From contig NZ_OZ240249.1 in assembly GCF_965198245.1 (NCBI RefSeq), positions 3,658,001 to 3,722,000 on the forward strand: a stretch of DNA of 64,000 nucleotides. Direction: 5' to 3'. Both the position numbers and the translations under genes were made by a program. Shown piece after piece: positions 53,704 through 61,976 of the stretch. Positions within the stretch are counted from its first letter, which is position 1. Every line of letters begins with the position of its first letter. The notes under the pieces were generated by a model. It worked only from the letters and a program-made list of their open reading frames with translations. It was not told where the DNA came from and searched no databases. This DNA is from Poriferisodalis sp965198245 (GTDB lineage Bacteria > Actinomycetota > Acidimicrobiia > Acidimicrobiales > Poriferisodalaceae).

Positions 53704-55068
53704 TCACAACTCGGGAGCGCGCGAATGATGATCGGTCACGCGCTGGAAGGCCTCGCCCACTGTGCAAAGGGTCCTCTCGGTGAACGGCCGGCCGACTAGC
53801 TGAAAGCCGATGGGCATCCCATCGGGGGCGAAGCCCCCCGGCAAAGCGATCGCGGGGAGGGCGGCCCCGTTGACCGGGAACGTGAATTGCGTGGTCGCGG
53901 GAATGAGCGGCACCCCGTTGAGCTCGACTGCGCCGTGCTCGAGCACCTGGTTGGGATTGACCGGGGCAACGATCAAGTCGACTCCCTGGTCGTCGAACAC
54001 GTCGAGGTAGGCCCGCTCGAACGCCACCCGATGGGCGAGGGCGCTCGCGACGGCCGTGCCCTCGATCGCCGTGCCGGCGTCGAGGATTCCCCGAACCTCT
54101 TCGCCGATCAGGTCGTTGTGTTCGGTGCGCACGCTCGTGAGCAATGCTGCCGATTCGGCAAAGACGATCGCTATGCCCGCCTCGGCGTGCTCTGCATTGT
54201 TCGGCACATGCGCCGATTGCACCCGCGCCACCAGCGAGCGGAGCACCTCGATCGCTTCATCCATCACTGCGCGCACGTTCGGGTCAGTGTCGAACCCGTT
54301 GAAGAAGCTGTCGCTGGGAACGCCGAGCGTGAGCTCGCCCGGTTCTCGTGCATCTCTCAGCAGCGTCCTGGAGGTGAACGGGTCCGCAGGTGAATGGCCA
54401 GCGATGACCTCGAGCAAGATCCGGCAGTCTTCGGCGGTCCGCGCCATCGGGCCGACGGTGTCGTAGGTCCACGAGATCAGGTGGACGCCGTCGCGGGGCA
54501 CGGCTGCGCGCGTCGTCTTGAGGCCAGTCGTTCCGCAGCAGTTCGACGGGATGCGGACCGATCCGCCCGTGTCGGTACCGAGCGTGCCGAACACCTGGCG
54601 TGCCGCCAAGCTCGCTGCGTTGCCGCCGGAGGAACCGCCCGTCGAACGTTGCGTATCCCACGGGTTATGCGAGGCCGGGCAAGAGACGCCGAACGCAAGC
54701 TCATGGGTGTTCGTCTTGCCGACGATCACCGCGCCGGCGTCTCGCAGGCGACCGACGACAGTTGCGTCGTGATCGGGCACAAATCCTCGCAGGGCCTTGC
54801 AGTTCGCCTCGGTCGGTACCCCATCGGTGAAGAAGAGGTCCTTGAGTGCGATGGGCACGCCGTACAGCGGTCCCCGAATCTCGCCTCGGTCGAGTTGCTC
54901 AGCCGTGGTGCGTGCGGCTTCGACCTGGATCGAAGCGAACGCACTAACGGCGGGCTCGGTCTGTTCGATTCTCGCGAGGCATGCGTCGAGCAACTCGACG
55001 GCGGTCACGTCGCGAGCCTTCACGGCTCCCGCCGCCTCGGCGAGGCTCATCTGAGTCAGTTCTGTCAT
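53704..55068 (-). CDS. Amidase (amidase signature family)
   Basis: 454 residues. The Ser-cis-Ser-Lys triad is Lys76 (VPIALKDLF), the first Ser of TGGSSGGN (about 146) and Ser170 (GTDTGGSVRIP). It hydrolyses an amide to acid and ammonia; the substrate is unknown. The gene lies 18 nt after livF and before paaA. It is therefore placed between an amide-type ABC uptake system and phenylacetate oxidation, and an aryl-amide substrate is an attractive inference. GatA is unlikely given this context. Confidence 0.88.
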   Translation of the reverse strand: MTELTQMSLAEAAGAVKARDVTAVELLDACLARIEQTEPAVSAFASIQVEAARTTAEQLDRGEIRGPLYGVPIALKDLFFTDGVPTEANCKALRGFVPDHDATVVGRLRDAGAVIVGKTNTHELAFGVSCPASHNPWDTQRSTGGSSGGNAASLAARQVFGTLGTDTGGSVRIPSNCCGTTGLKTTRAAVPRDGVHLISWTYDTVGPMARTAEDCRILLEVIAGHSPADPFTSRTLLRDAREPGELTLGVPSDSFFNGFDTDPNVRAVMDEAIEVLRSLVARVQSAHVPNNAEHAEAGIAIVFAESAALLTSVRTEHNDLIGEEVRGILDAGTAIEGTAVASALAHRVAFERAYLDVFDDQGVDLIVAPVNPNQVLEHGAVELNGVPLIPATTQFTFPVNGAALPAIALPGGFAPDGMPIGFQLVGRPFTERTLCTVGEAFQRVTDHHSRAPEL

Positions 55069-55086
55069 GGCTGTCGTCCTTTGCTG

Positions 55087-55773
55087 TCAGATTGCGAGAT
55101 GCTGGGCCAGTCGGCCGGCCAATGTGGGATCCCGGGCTGAGCCGCTGTCGACGATCTCGCCCTTCTCAAGCACGATGAAGCGGTCAGCTATGCGGGTTGC
55201 AAGCGCCAGGTGCTGCTCGACGAGCAGTATTCCTCGGCCCGAGTTCCGAGCCGCGTCGAGACGATCGCCGAGCAACGTCACGTTGGAGGGCTGCAGGCCT
55301 TCAGTTGGCTCGTCCATCACGAGAAGGGACGCGGTCGATGCGAGCACTGAGGCCGATGCGAGCATCTTCTGTTCGCCGCCGGACAGGGTCCCGGCTCGCT
55401 GAGCTGCACGCCCAGCCAGTGACGCCCCGAACATGGCAAGTACCTCGTCGTGACTGGTGGGCGGGTATCCGTTCAGTCGCAAGTTGTCGCCCACCGAGAG
55501 CTGGCTGAACAGCGGTCGTTCCTGAAACGCCGCTCTCAAGCCCGCCCGGACGCGACCCGACGGCGGCAACCGAGTGATCTCCGCGCCGTCAAGCGTCAGC
55601 CGTCCGCCGGTTGCCCGCAGCAGACCCACAATCGTCTTGACCAGGGTGGTCTTGCCAGCCCCGTTCCGCCCGACGAGCGCCACGATCTCGCCTCCGGAGA
55701 CTCCGAAGCTGACGCCGTGCAGGACGGGCACACTTCCGTGCCCTGAACGCAGCCCTTCTGCTTCAAGGCGCAT
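55087..55773 (-). CDS. livF: LivF-type ABC transporter ATPase
   Basis: 228 residues. Walker A is GRNGAGKTT, signature LSGGEQKML and Walker B SLLVMDEPTEGLQP. It is the second ATPase of a branched-chain amino acid/amide/urea-type importer. The ATG overlaps the previous stop (TGATG). The frame extends to 56064, but the ATG at 55773 starts MRLEAEGLRSGHGS, as LivF usually does. Confidence 0.9.
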   Translation of the reverse strand: MRLEAEGLRSGHGSVPVLHGVSFGVSGGEIVALVGRNGAGKTTLVKTIVGLLRATGGRLTLDGAEITRLPPSGRVRAGLRAAFQERPLFSQLSVGDNLRLNGYPPTSHDEVLAMFGASLAGRAAQRAGTLSGGEQKMLASASVLASTASLLVMDEPTEGLQPSNVTLLGDRLDAARNSGRGILLVEQHLALATRIADRFIVLEKGEIVDSGSARDPTLAGRLAQHLAI

Positions 55774-57524
55774 CAGCCGTCGACCCCGGAATAGATGGCG
55801 TGCACGTCGGGATTGCTCTCGATTTCGGCGACAGTGCCGTCCGCCAGCACCGAACCGCGCGCAAGCACGGTGACACGGTCTGCGACAGCACGGATAAACG
55901 CCATGTCGTGTTCGACGATCACGATCGGCAGTCGATGCTCGGCGTGCAGTTCCCGCAGCAGCGCGGCTGCGTCGAGGCTCTCGGCAACGGTCATGCCCGC
56001 TGTGGGTTCGTCCAAGAGCAAGAGCCGGCACTCTCCCGCCGCCGCCATCGCGATCTCGAGCCACTGCTTGTCTCCATGGGAAAGCTCCCCAGCGGGCGTC
56101 TCGAGCAGTTCGTCGAGCCCGGTTCGTTCCAGAATCTCCAGCGCAGGCTGCGGGATGTGAGCGTTCCAGCTACTGCGGACGAGGCTCCAAGGCGACGAAC
56201 GAGTCCCCCACGCAGCAATAGCGACGTTGGCGGCCACGGACAGGTCGCCAATGAGCTGCGGCGACTGGAATTTGCGGCTCACGCCATGTCTCGCGAACTC
56301 CCATGGACGACGGCCGGTGCACTCATGTCCGAGCACCTCAACGGTGCCGGCTTGGCAGCCCTGCTGGCCGCCCAGGATGTCCAGGAGCGTGGACTTGCCG
56401 GCGCCGTTGGGGCCGATCAGGCATCGAAGCTCGGGCTCGTCCATGGTGAGCGTGACACCGTCGAGCAATCGGAAGAACCCGAAGTTCTTCTCGACATCGA
56501 CCGCCTCGAAGATTGCTGTTCGTCGCACAGACGGACTCGTCGTGACTGCATGACTGTCGGATCGGACCAGTCTGGGTTGGCGGCGGCGAGCTGTCGGCAA
56601 GCGGAACAGCCGCTGCAAGCTCGGGACCAGTCCATGGGGCATCACCACGACGACAAGCACGAAGATCACGCCGGTGGCGAGCGTCCAGTACTGCAGCCAG
56701 ACGTCGGCCAGCGTCGCTGAGGCGAAGTTGATCGCCAATGCACCGATGACCGGTCCCACGATCGTGCCTCGTCCCCCGACGAGGGTCCACAGCACCACAT
56801 TGGTTGCGAGAGCGAACCCGAAGATCTGAGGCGACACGAAGCTCGTGCGATACACATACAACGCACCCGCAAATCCGGCGACGGCGCCGCCGACGGTGAA
56901 CGCCCAGATCTTGATCCGGACCGTGTCGTAGCCGAGTGCCTCCATGCGGCGTTCGTTGGAGCGAATACCGACGAGCACCGCACCGATCGGGCGGCTGACC
57001 AGGACACCGACAACGGTGATAGCCCCCAGTGCGAGCACTGAGATCCCGATGTCCTGCGCGGCATCCGGCAGCTGGGTCCCGAACGCGCCGATGCGGGGGA
57101 CGCCCGTCAGGCCGTTGAATCCGCCAGTGACATCCCGCCACTGTTCGGCGATCTGCTCAAGTGTCAGCGACAGCACCAACGTCAGGAGCCCCACGACGAC
57201 CGCCGTCGGGCGTCTCCGGAGCATGGCCACGCCGACTCCTGCGGCAATCGCGGCACCGACGATGGCTGCGACGATGAGCGCAGGCACGCTCAGCGACGGC
57301 GCGGCGGTGGCGATCTTCGCGGCCGTATAGGCGGCGATGCCGAAGGGCAGTAGCTGGCCCAGCGAGAGAATGCCCGTGTATCCCCACACAAAGTCGAGGC
57401 TCACGGCGAGCACGGCAAAGATCAAGAACAGCGAGAGCTGCCCAGCTCGAAAACCGCTAAGAGCCGCGCTCATGGCTATTGCCGCAACGGCCGAGACTGC
57501 GCCGACGGTAAGTGCGCGGCTCAT
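55773..57524 (-). CDS. LivM-LivG fusion (permease plus ATPase)
   Basis: 583 residues. The first 320 are a LivM permease with about eight hydrophobic segments, including LAVSLDFVWGYTGILSLGQ and VVLWTLVGGRGTIVGP. After a basic linker (TARRRQPRLV) comes a LivG ATPase: GPNGAGKST, LSHGDKQWLEIAM and LLLLDEPTAGM. In most systems these are two proteins. The start overlaps the livH stop (ATGA) and the frame carries no stop between the halves. Confidence 0.88.
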   Translation of the reverse strand: MSRALTVGAVSAVAAIAMSAALSGFRAGQLSLFLIFAVLAVSLDFVWGYTGILSLGQLLPFGIAAYTAAKIATAAPSLSVPALIVAAIVGAAIAAGVGVAMLRRRPTAVVVGLLTLVLSLTLEQIAEQWRDVTGGFNGLTGVPRIGAFGTQLPDAAQDIGISVLALGAITVVGVLVSRPIGAVLVGIRSNERRMEALGYDTVRIKIWAFTVGGAVAGFAGALYVYRTSFVSPQIFGFALATNVVLWTLVGGRGTIVGPVIGALAINFASATLADVWLQYWTLATGVIFVLVVVVMPHGLVPSLQRLFRLPTARRRQPRLVRSDSHAVTTSPSVRRTAIFEAVDVEKNFGFFRLLDGVTLTMDEPELRCLIGPNGAGKSTLLDILGGQQGCQAGTVEVLGHECTGRRPWEFARHGVSRKFQSPQLIGDLSVAANVAIAAWGTRSSPWSLVRSSWNAHIPQPALEILERTGLDELLETPAGELSHGDKQWLEIAMAAAGECRLLLLDEPTAGMTVAESLDAAALLRELHAEHRLPIVIVEHDMAFIRAVADRVTVLARGSVLADGTVAEIESNPDVHAIYSGVDG

Positions 57525-58450
57525 GTGGAAGCGCTCTCCACGGAGAGCCGCCGGAACTGGAGAACGAGGACGGCGAGGCCCAGCGAAGCGATCTGAGCCC
57601 ACACGGCGTCGTAGAAGTGAATGACGCCGATCTGCACAGCGGCGACCGTCAATGCTCCGGCAACGACGCCCCAAAGTTTGTTGAACCCGCCGACGATCAC
57701 GACGAGAAAGGCCCCGGGCAGATAGGGCAGCCCCGCCTGAGGTTCGATCGCACCGAGAGGGGCAACCAGAGCGCCCGCGATCCCAGCGGTCGCTGCGCCG
57801 ATGCCGAACGCGCAGAAGTTGGCGATGCCGGTCCGAATACCGGATGCTTCGGCAAGATCTCGATCGGCGACGATGGCTCGGACGGTCAAACCGAAGCGTG
57901 ACTTGGTGAACGCAAGCAGCGTCGCCACCACGACCACGACGGCGATGCCGATCAGCAGGTAGCGATAGGTGGGAAACAGCACGCCGAAGGCCCGCGTGGC
58001 GCCCGGCACGGGATTGGGGACGCCTCGGAAATCCTTGGTGAAGACCAGCTCGGCAGCCTGCCGGAGGCACACCGACAGGCCGAAGGTGGCCAAGATCGTG
58101 ATCTCTGGCTGACGGTGGATGCGACGGATCAATGCGAGTTCGATGATCGCTCCCAGCACGAACAGGACAGCCGCGGCCAGCGGTACCGACACCCAATGGT
58201 TGAGCCCGTTGGCATGTGAGACATAGGCGACATAGGCACCGATCATCACGAACTCGCCGTGCGCGAGGTTGATGATGCCCATCAGCCCGAAGACGATGCC
58301 GAGCCCGAGCGCGACGATGCCGAGGGTCGCGAACAGGCTGAGACCGTTGAGCAGTTCGAGTGTCAGCGCGTCCAACGGACAGTGCTCCGGTGTCTCTGGC
58401 TTGTTGGGATCCGGGCAGTCGGTGCGGCCGCAGGGGTTCGCTGGCAGCAC
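57521..58450 (-). CDS. livH: LivH-type ABC transporter permease
   Basis: 309 residues, with eight or so hydrophobic segments from residue 30. Family phrases: GIVFGLMGIINLAHGEFVMIGAY and NKLWGVVAGALTVAA. The N-terminus has an unusual cysteine-bearing stretch (NPCGRTDCPDPN). GTG start at 58450, 41 nt after the binding-protein stop. Confidence 0.9.
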   Translation of the reverse strand: MLPANPCGRTDCPDPNKPETPEHCPLDALTLELLNGLSLFATLGIVALGLGIVFGLMGIINLAHGEFVMIGAYVAYVSHANGLNHWVSVPLAAAVLFVLGAIIELALIRRIHRQPEITILATFGLSVCLRQAAELVFTKDFRGVPNPVPGATRAFGVLFPTYRYLLIGIAVVVVVATLLAFTKSRFGLTVRAIVADRDLAEASGIRTGIANFCAFGIGAATAGIAGALVAPLGAIEPQAGLPYLPGAFLVVIVGGFNKLWGVVAGALTVAAVQIGVIHFYDAVWAQIASLGLAVLVLQFRRLSVESAST

Positions 58451-58491
58451 CGACCGCCCAGGATCTTCACCAGGGAGGCCCCGGCGCTCGG

Positions 58492-59829
58492 CTAGGAGGG
58501 ATCGCAGTTCTCGTCCGGCTCAACGGACGGGAACGACTGGACGATCAGCTGTGATCCGTCGGGCTGGATCTCGGCCACGTAGATCGGCTGCGCCAGGTGA
58601 CGGCTGTCGGTGACGGTGATGTCTCCCGTGGGTGTCGCGAGCGACAGCCCTTCCAGTGCAGCGGCAACAGCCGCCGTGTCGGTCGTGCCCGCCGCATTCG
58701 CCGCTGCCGCATAGAGCAACGCGGCGTCGTAGATGTGCGAGCTGAACGTCATGTGCGGTGGCGCCTCTGCCCCGAATCGCTCGAAGTAGCGATGCACAAA
58801 CTCGGTGTTCGCTGCGTTGTCGACTTCCTTGAAGTAGCCCAACGTGACCCGCATGCCAGCGGTGACCGAGGGCCCCATGGCACCGAGGACGTTTTCCTCA
58901 TAGATGTTCGCCAACCGACCGATGGCGTCCTGACCGATGCCGAAGTCCACTGCCTGAGTCTCGAATGCGATGGCATCGCCGCCCACGAGCGCCGGGAAGA
59001 TCAGGTCGGCACCGGAGCCCGCGATTTGCTGTGCGACAGACGAGAAATCCTGCGTTCCCAGCGGAACGTATTCCTCGCCGACCACTTCACCGCCAGCAGC
59101 TTCGATGTACTCGCGTGCCAACTCGAAGCTCCGCCGAGGCCACACGTAGTCGTTGCCGAGCAGGAACCATGTCCGGCCGCCGGTCTCGGACATCATCCAG
59201 GGGATGACCGGCGCGAGCTGCTGGCTCGGGACCTCGCCAGTGTTGAACATCACCGCAGAGCACTCGCCGCCCTCGTACAGCGCCGCGTAGATGTACAGCA
59301 CGCCGGCATCCTCCGCGAGCGGCTTGGCTGCCTCGCGTGTCGCACTGGAGTGCGTCCCGAGCACGACGTCGACCCCGTCCGATTCGATGAGCTGCTCCAT
59401 CGCCTGTCGACCGATTGCGGGGTCGGTGGCGTCGTCCGCCAGGAATGTCTCGACCGGGCGCCCATTGATGCCGCCAGCGGCGTTGATGTCCTCTTCGATG
59501 AGCTCCGCGATGTTGGCGGTCGGTTGACCGAAGATGCCTGCAGGGCCGCTGTTGGAGAACAGGATCCCGATGCGCACCGGCTCGCCTGATGGCGCCTCGG
59601 GCTCATCGGGTGCCGCTGGCGCTGGCTCTTCGGTGGTCTCCGACGCCGGTTCGTCTGCCGTGTCGTCATCGGCAGCCGGCGCGGCGGCGGCATCGGTCGC
59701 CGTCGGTTCCGTCGCCGTCGGTTCGTCGTCGCTCGTTCCACATGCTGCGGCAATCATCGAGAACAGAGCAACCAAGATGGCCGCTGTTCGTCCGAGTGAC
59801 CGCTTGCATGGGCTCCCTGTGGTTCCCAT
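58492..59829 (-). CDS. Amide/branched-chain amino acid-type solute-binding lipoprotein
   Basis: 445 residues. The lipoprotein signal AILVALFSMIAAACG is followed by a Glu/Pro/Thr-rich linker with TATEPTATD repeats (to about residue 80). A type I periplasmic binding fold similar to AmiC/UrtA/LivK follows (RIGILFSNSGPAGIFG, FLADDATDPAIG, GNDYVWPR, EYVPLGTQDF). It feeds the adjoining LivHM-LivG-LivF system. The operator-like inverted repeat at 59856 lies 27-55 nt before the start. Confidence 0.88.
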   Translation of the reverse strand: MGTTGSPCKRSLGRTAAILVALFSMIAAACGTSDDEPTATEPTATDAAAAPAADDDTADEPASETTEEPAPAAPDEPEAPSGEPVRIGILFSNSGPAGIFGQPTANIAELIEEDINAAGGINGRPVETFLADDATDPAIGRQAMEQLIESDGVDVVLGTHSSATREAAKPLAEDAGVLYIYAALYEGGECSAVMFNTGEVPSQQLAPVIPWMMSETGGRTWFLLGNDYVWPRRSFELAREYIEAAGGEVVGEEYVPLGTQDFSSVAQQIAGSGADLIFPALVGGDAIAFETQAVDFGIGQDAIGRLANIYEENVLGAMGPSVTAGMRVTLGYFKEVDNAANTEFVHRYFERFGAEAPPHMTFSSHIYDAALLYAAAANAAGTTDTAAVAAALEGLSLATPTGDITVTDSRHLAQPIYVAEIQPDGSQLIVQSFPSVEPDENCDPS

Positions 59830-59855
59830 GACTTGGCCCTCCCCCTATATGTAAG

Positions 59856-59884
59856 CAGATGTTGACATATTGTCTTGTCAACAT
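59856..59884. promoter_or_regulatory. Operator-like inverted repeat upstream of the binding-protein gene
   Basis: ATGTTGACA (59859-59867) pairs exactly with TGTCAACAT (59876-59884), 8-bp spacer. The left half extends to CAGATGTTGACA, which recurs with one change before the arsR-type gene (complement of 61787-61798). Likely binding site of that repressor. Confidence 0.6.
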
Positions 59885-59948
59885 AGCCCGGTCAAGCCCG
59901 GCGGGAATGGCACAGGAGCCACAGCTGCGCAGCGGGCTCACCTCTTGG

Positions 59949-61394
59949 CTAACCAGAGGGACTAGCGACGGGAAGTTCGTCCAGCACCTTGACGCCCGAT
60001 GGCGTCGCCTCCCCCAGCAACAGCGACTCCAGTGATCCGCCACGGCCGCAGCGCCTGGGGCCACGAAAACCGGCCGTGCGAAGTCCTCCAAGCAGGGCGC
60101 TTGGTTCGGTGCCGCCACCGGACCGGCACGCGCTGGCCCATGTGTGGATGGCTTCGTACACCCCTTCTGCGGCAGCGGAGACCGGTGGGGCACACTGACC
60201 GAAGCGGTCCTCGTATCGCTGCAGGAACTCATGATTCTCTGTGGTGTCCATGGCAACGAAGTAGCCAAGGGCATTCCAGATGCCCACCCCTGAGGGACCC
60301 AGGTGCTCGACGACGGCATCATCCATCAGCGGGGCAAACGTACGAGTCGCCCCACGCAACCCGGATTCAGAGAAATCGCACTCGAAGCGAACGTGGTCCT
60401 GCCCGACGAAGCTCGAGACGACGTGGTCGGTTCCGCATTCATCGATGGCAGAAATCACCGGTGCGAAGTCCTGGGTGCCCAGTGGCACGTAGCCCTCGCC
60501 GGTGACGGTGCCGCCCATGCGCTCGATGACGTCCCGTGCCGCAGTGCCGATCGCCCGTGGCCACGAGTAATCGTTTCCGGTGAGGAACCAGCGAGTTCCT
60601 CCCGTCGTCTTTGCCATCAGCGGCAGGGCACGGTGCAGCTGGTCTTGGGGTCGCTCACCGAAACGGATCAGGAGCGGGTGCCTGGCCGTCGCCTCGCTGG
60701 TCGGGGTGTAGAGGTAGGGAATGCCATTTGCGATGGCCATCGGCGAGGTGACCGCATAGGTCGCCGAAGAGTGCATGCCGATGACGGCGGCCATGCCGGA
60801 CACCCGGCAGAGGCGACGCATCGCTACTGCGCCGACGCCGGGATCGGTGGCGTCATCCGCAACAACCAGGCGAACGTCACGGCCCATCACTCCGCCATCG
60901 ATATTGACCTCGTCGACTGCGAGCTGTGCACAGTTCACGGTTGAGCGCCCGAGGATCCCGGCGCTCCCAGACAACGACGTGAGCAATCCGAGAGGAATCT
61001 CCCAGGCGTCGACGTCGGCGTCGGCGTCGCAAAGGAGTCCGAAGTCGGCGCCGAGGCGCAGGAATTCGCGATCGTCGATCGTGACGCGGATGCGCAGGCG
61101 GGTGCCGCCGCCGCTGAGCGGATCGAGAAGGCACACCACACGCCCAGCCCAAGGTGATTCATGCACCAGATCGATCCGGCGCCCGGGCTTGCAGCGCAGG
61201 ATCCGCGCCGTTCCGGGTGCACGTGCCAGATCTCCGATGGGGAGGCTGAGACGCACGAGTGCGCCGGGTCGCAGCGCATTGGCCTCCGACCCGAACAGCC
61301 AACCCAGCGACGGGTCGCCCGAACCGAACAGGGCGAACAAATCGCTGGGGCGCGCCTCCAGCCGCGCCTCGCTGCTCAGAACCAGTTCAGCCAT
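59949..61394 (-). CDS. SRPBCC domain fused to an AmiC/UrtA-like binding domain, cytoplasmic
   Basis: 481 residues without signal peptide or membrane helix. Residues 1-125 look like an SRPBCC/AHSA1 domain (SSEARLEARPSDLFALFG, TRLRIRVTID). Residues 130-480 are a periplasmic-binding fold close to the lipoprotein encoded downstream: ADDATDPGVGAVAM, GMHSSATYAV, GNDYSWPR and GYVPLGTQDFAPV recur. Cytoplasmic binding proteins of this kind (AmiC) sense amides and control regulators. It lies 10 nt after the ArsR gene, so a ligand sensor working with that repressor is the likely role (inference). The fusion was not known to me. Confidence 0.75.
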   Translation of the reverse strand: MAELVLSSEARLEARPSDLFALFGSGDPSLGWLFGSEANALRPGALVRLSLPIGDLARAPGTARILRCKPGRRIDLVHESPWAGRVVCLLDPLSGGGTRLRIRVTIDDREFLRLGADFGLLCDADADVDAWEIPLGLLTSLSGSAGILGRSTVNCAQLAVDEVNIDGGVMGRDVRLVVADDATDPGVGAVAMRRLCRVSGMAAVIGMHSSATYAVTSPMAIANGIPYLYTPTSEATARHPLLIRFGERPQDQLHRALPLMAKTTGGTRWFLTGNDYSWPRAIGTAARDVIERMGGTVTGEGYVPLGTQDFAPVISAIDECGTDHVVSSFVGQDHVRFECDFSESGLRGATRTFAPLMDDAVVEHLGPSGVGIWNALGYFVAMDTTENHEFLQRYEDRFGQCAPPVSAAAEGVYEAIHTWASACRSGGGTEPSALLGGLRTAGFRGPRRCGRGGSLESLLLGEATPSGVKVLDELPVASPSG

Positions 61395-61404
61395 GGCTGC
61401 GCAC

Positions 61405-61767
61405 CTAAGCGCTCAGCTCGTCATCTCGCTGAACCGTGTTGCCGGCGGCTGCCACCGCCTCTGTGATGGCTGCTTCAAGTTGTTCCAGCGAGTTCTGGTA
61501 CACCGAGGCCAGGAAGGCCACGACCGTGTCGGCGGGGGTCGATGTCAGCGAGTAGTGCCGGAAGCGGCCGTCCCGGCGTTCAGTGATCAGGCCTGCAAGG
61601 CGCAGGATCCGTAGATGCGAGGAGACGGCAGTCCGGCCTACGCCGTCGAAGCGTGCGGCGATCTCCCCCACGGTGAGTTCGCCATGTTCACCGATCAGGC
61701 CGAGAATGGCCCGGCGCGTCTGGTCCGCCAAGGCAGAGAACGTGGCGTCGCTGGTGGGATCTGTCAT
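61405..61767 (-). CDS. ArsR-family winged-helix repressor
   Basis: 120 residues. TFSALADQTRRAILGLIGEHGELTVGEIA and RTAVSSHLRILRLAGLITERRDGRFRHYSL form the winged helix. There is no CxC metal site in the usual place, so the effector may be non-metal or a protein partner. First gene of the minus-strand series; binding motif copies before it and before the lipoprotein gene. Confidence 0.88.
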   Translation of the reverse strand: MTDPTSDATFSALADQTRRAILGLIGEHGELTVGEIAARFDGVGRTAVSSHLRILRLAGLITERRDGRFRHYSLTSTPADTVVAFLASVYQNSLEQLEAAITEAVAAAGNTVQRDDELSA

Positions 61768-61786
61768 GTGCGCGCCCGTATCGGTT

Positions 61787-61804
61787 TGTCAATATCTGTT
61801 CACA
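61787..61804. promoter_or_regulatory. Operator-like site upstream of the ArsR gene
   Basis: TGTCAATATCTGTTCACA: TGTCAA and TTCACA are inverted with one mismatch and 6-bp spacing. Its complement contains CAGATATTGACA, matching CAGATGTTGACA at 59856. It lies 20-37 nt before the start at 61767, so autoregulation is likely. Confidence 0.5.
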
Positions 61805-61907
61805 CATAGTGCCATACGGCCCGTGTGCGACGGCCCCGATGGATCTGGCCGTCAGATCTCTGACGATGCGCGACCGAGCAGGGCGAACAGCGGGATCATC
61901 GTTGCGG

Positions 61908-61943
61908 CAATTGTAGGATTCCGAACTCGTCAATTGTGGGATT
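61908..61943. promoter_or_regulatory. Direct repeat upstream of the ATPase gene
   Basis: CAATTGTAGGATT (61908-61920) and CAATTGTGGGATT (61931-61943), 23 bp apart, within 70 nt of the ATG at 61977; TATAGGATC follows. May be a control element. Confidence 0.4.
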
Positions 61944-61976
61944 TTAGGTCCGGCAGGTATAGGATCATCTCTCAGC

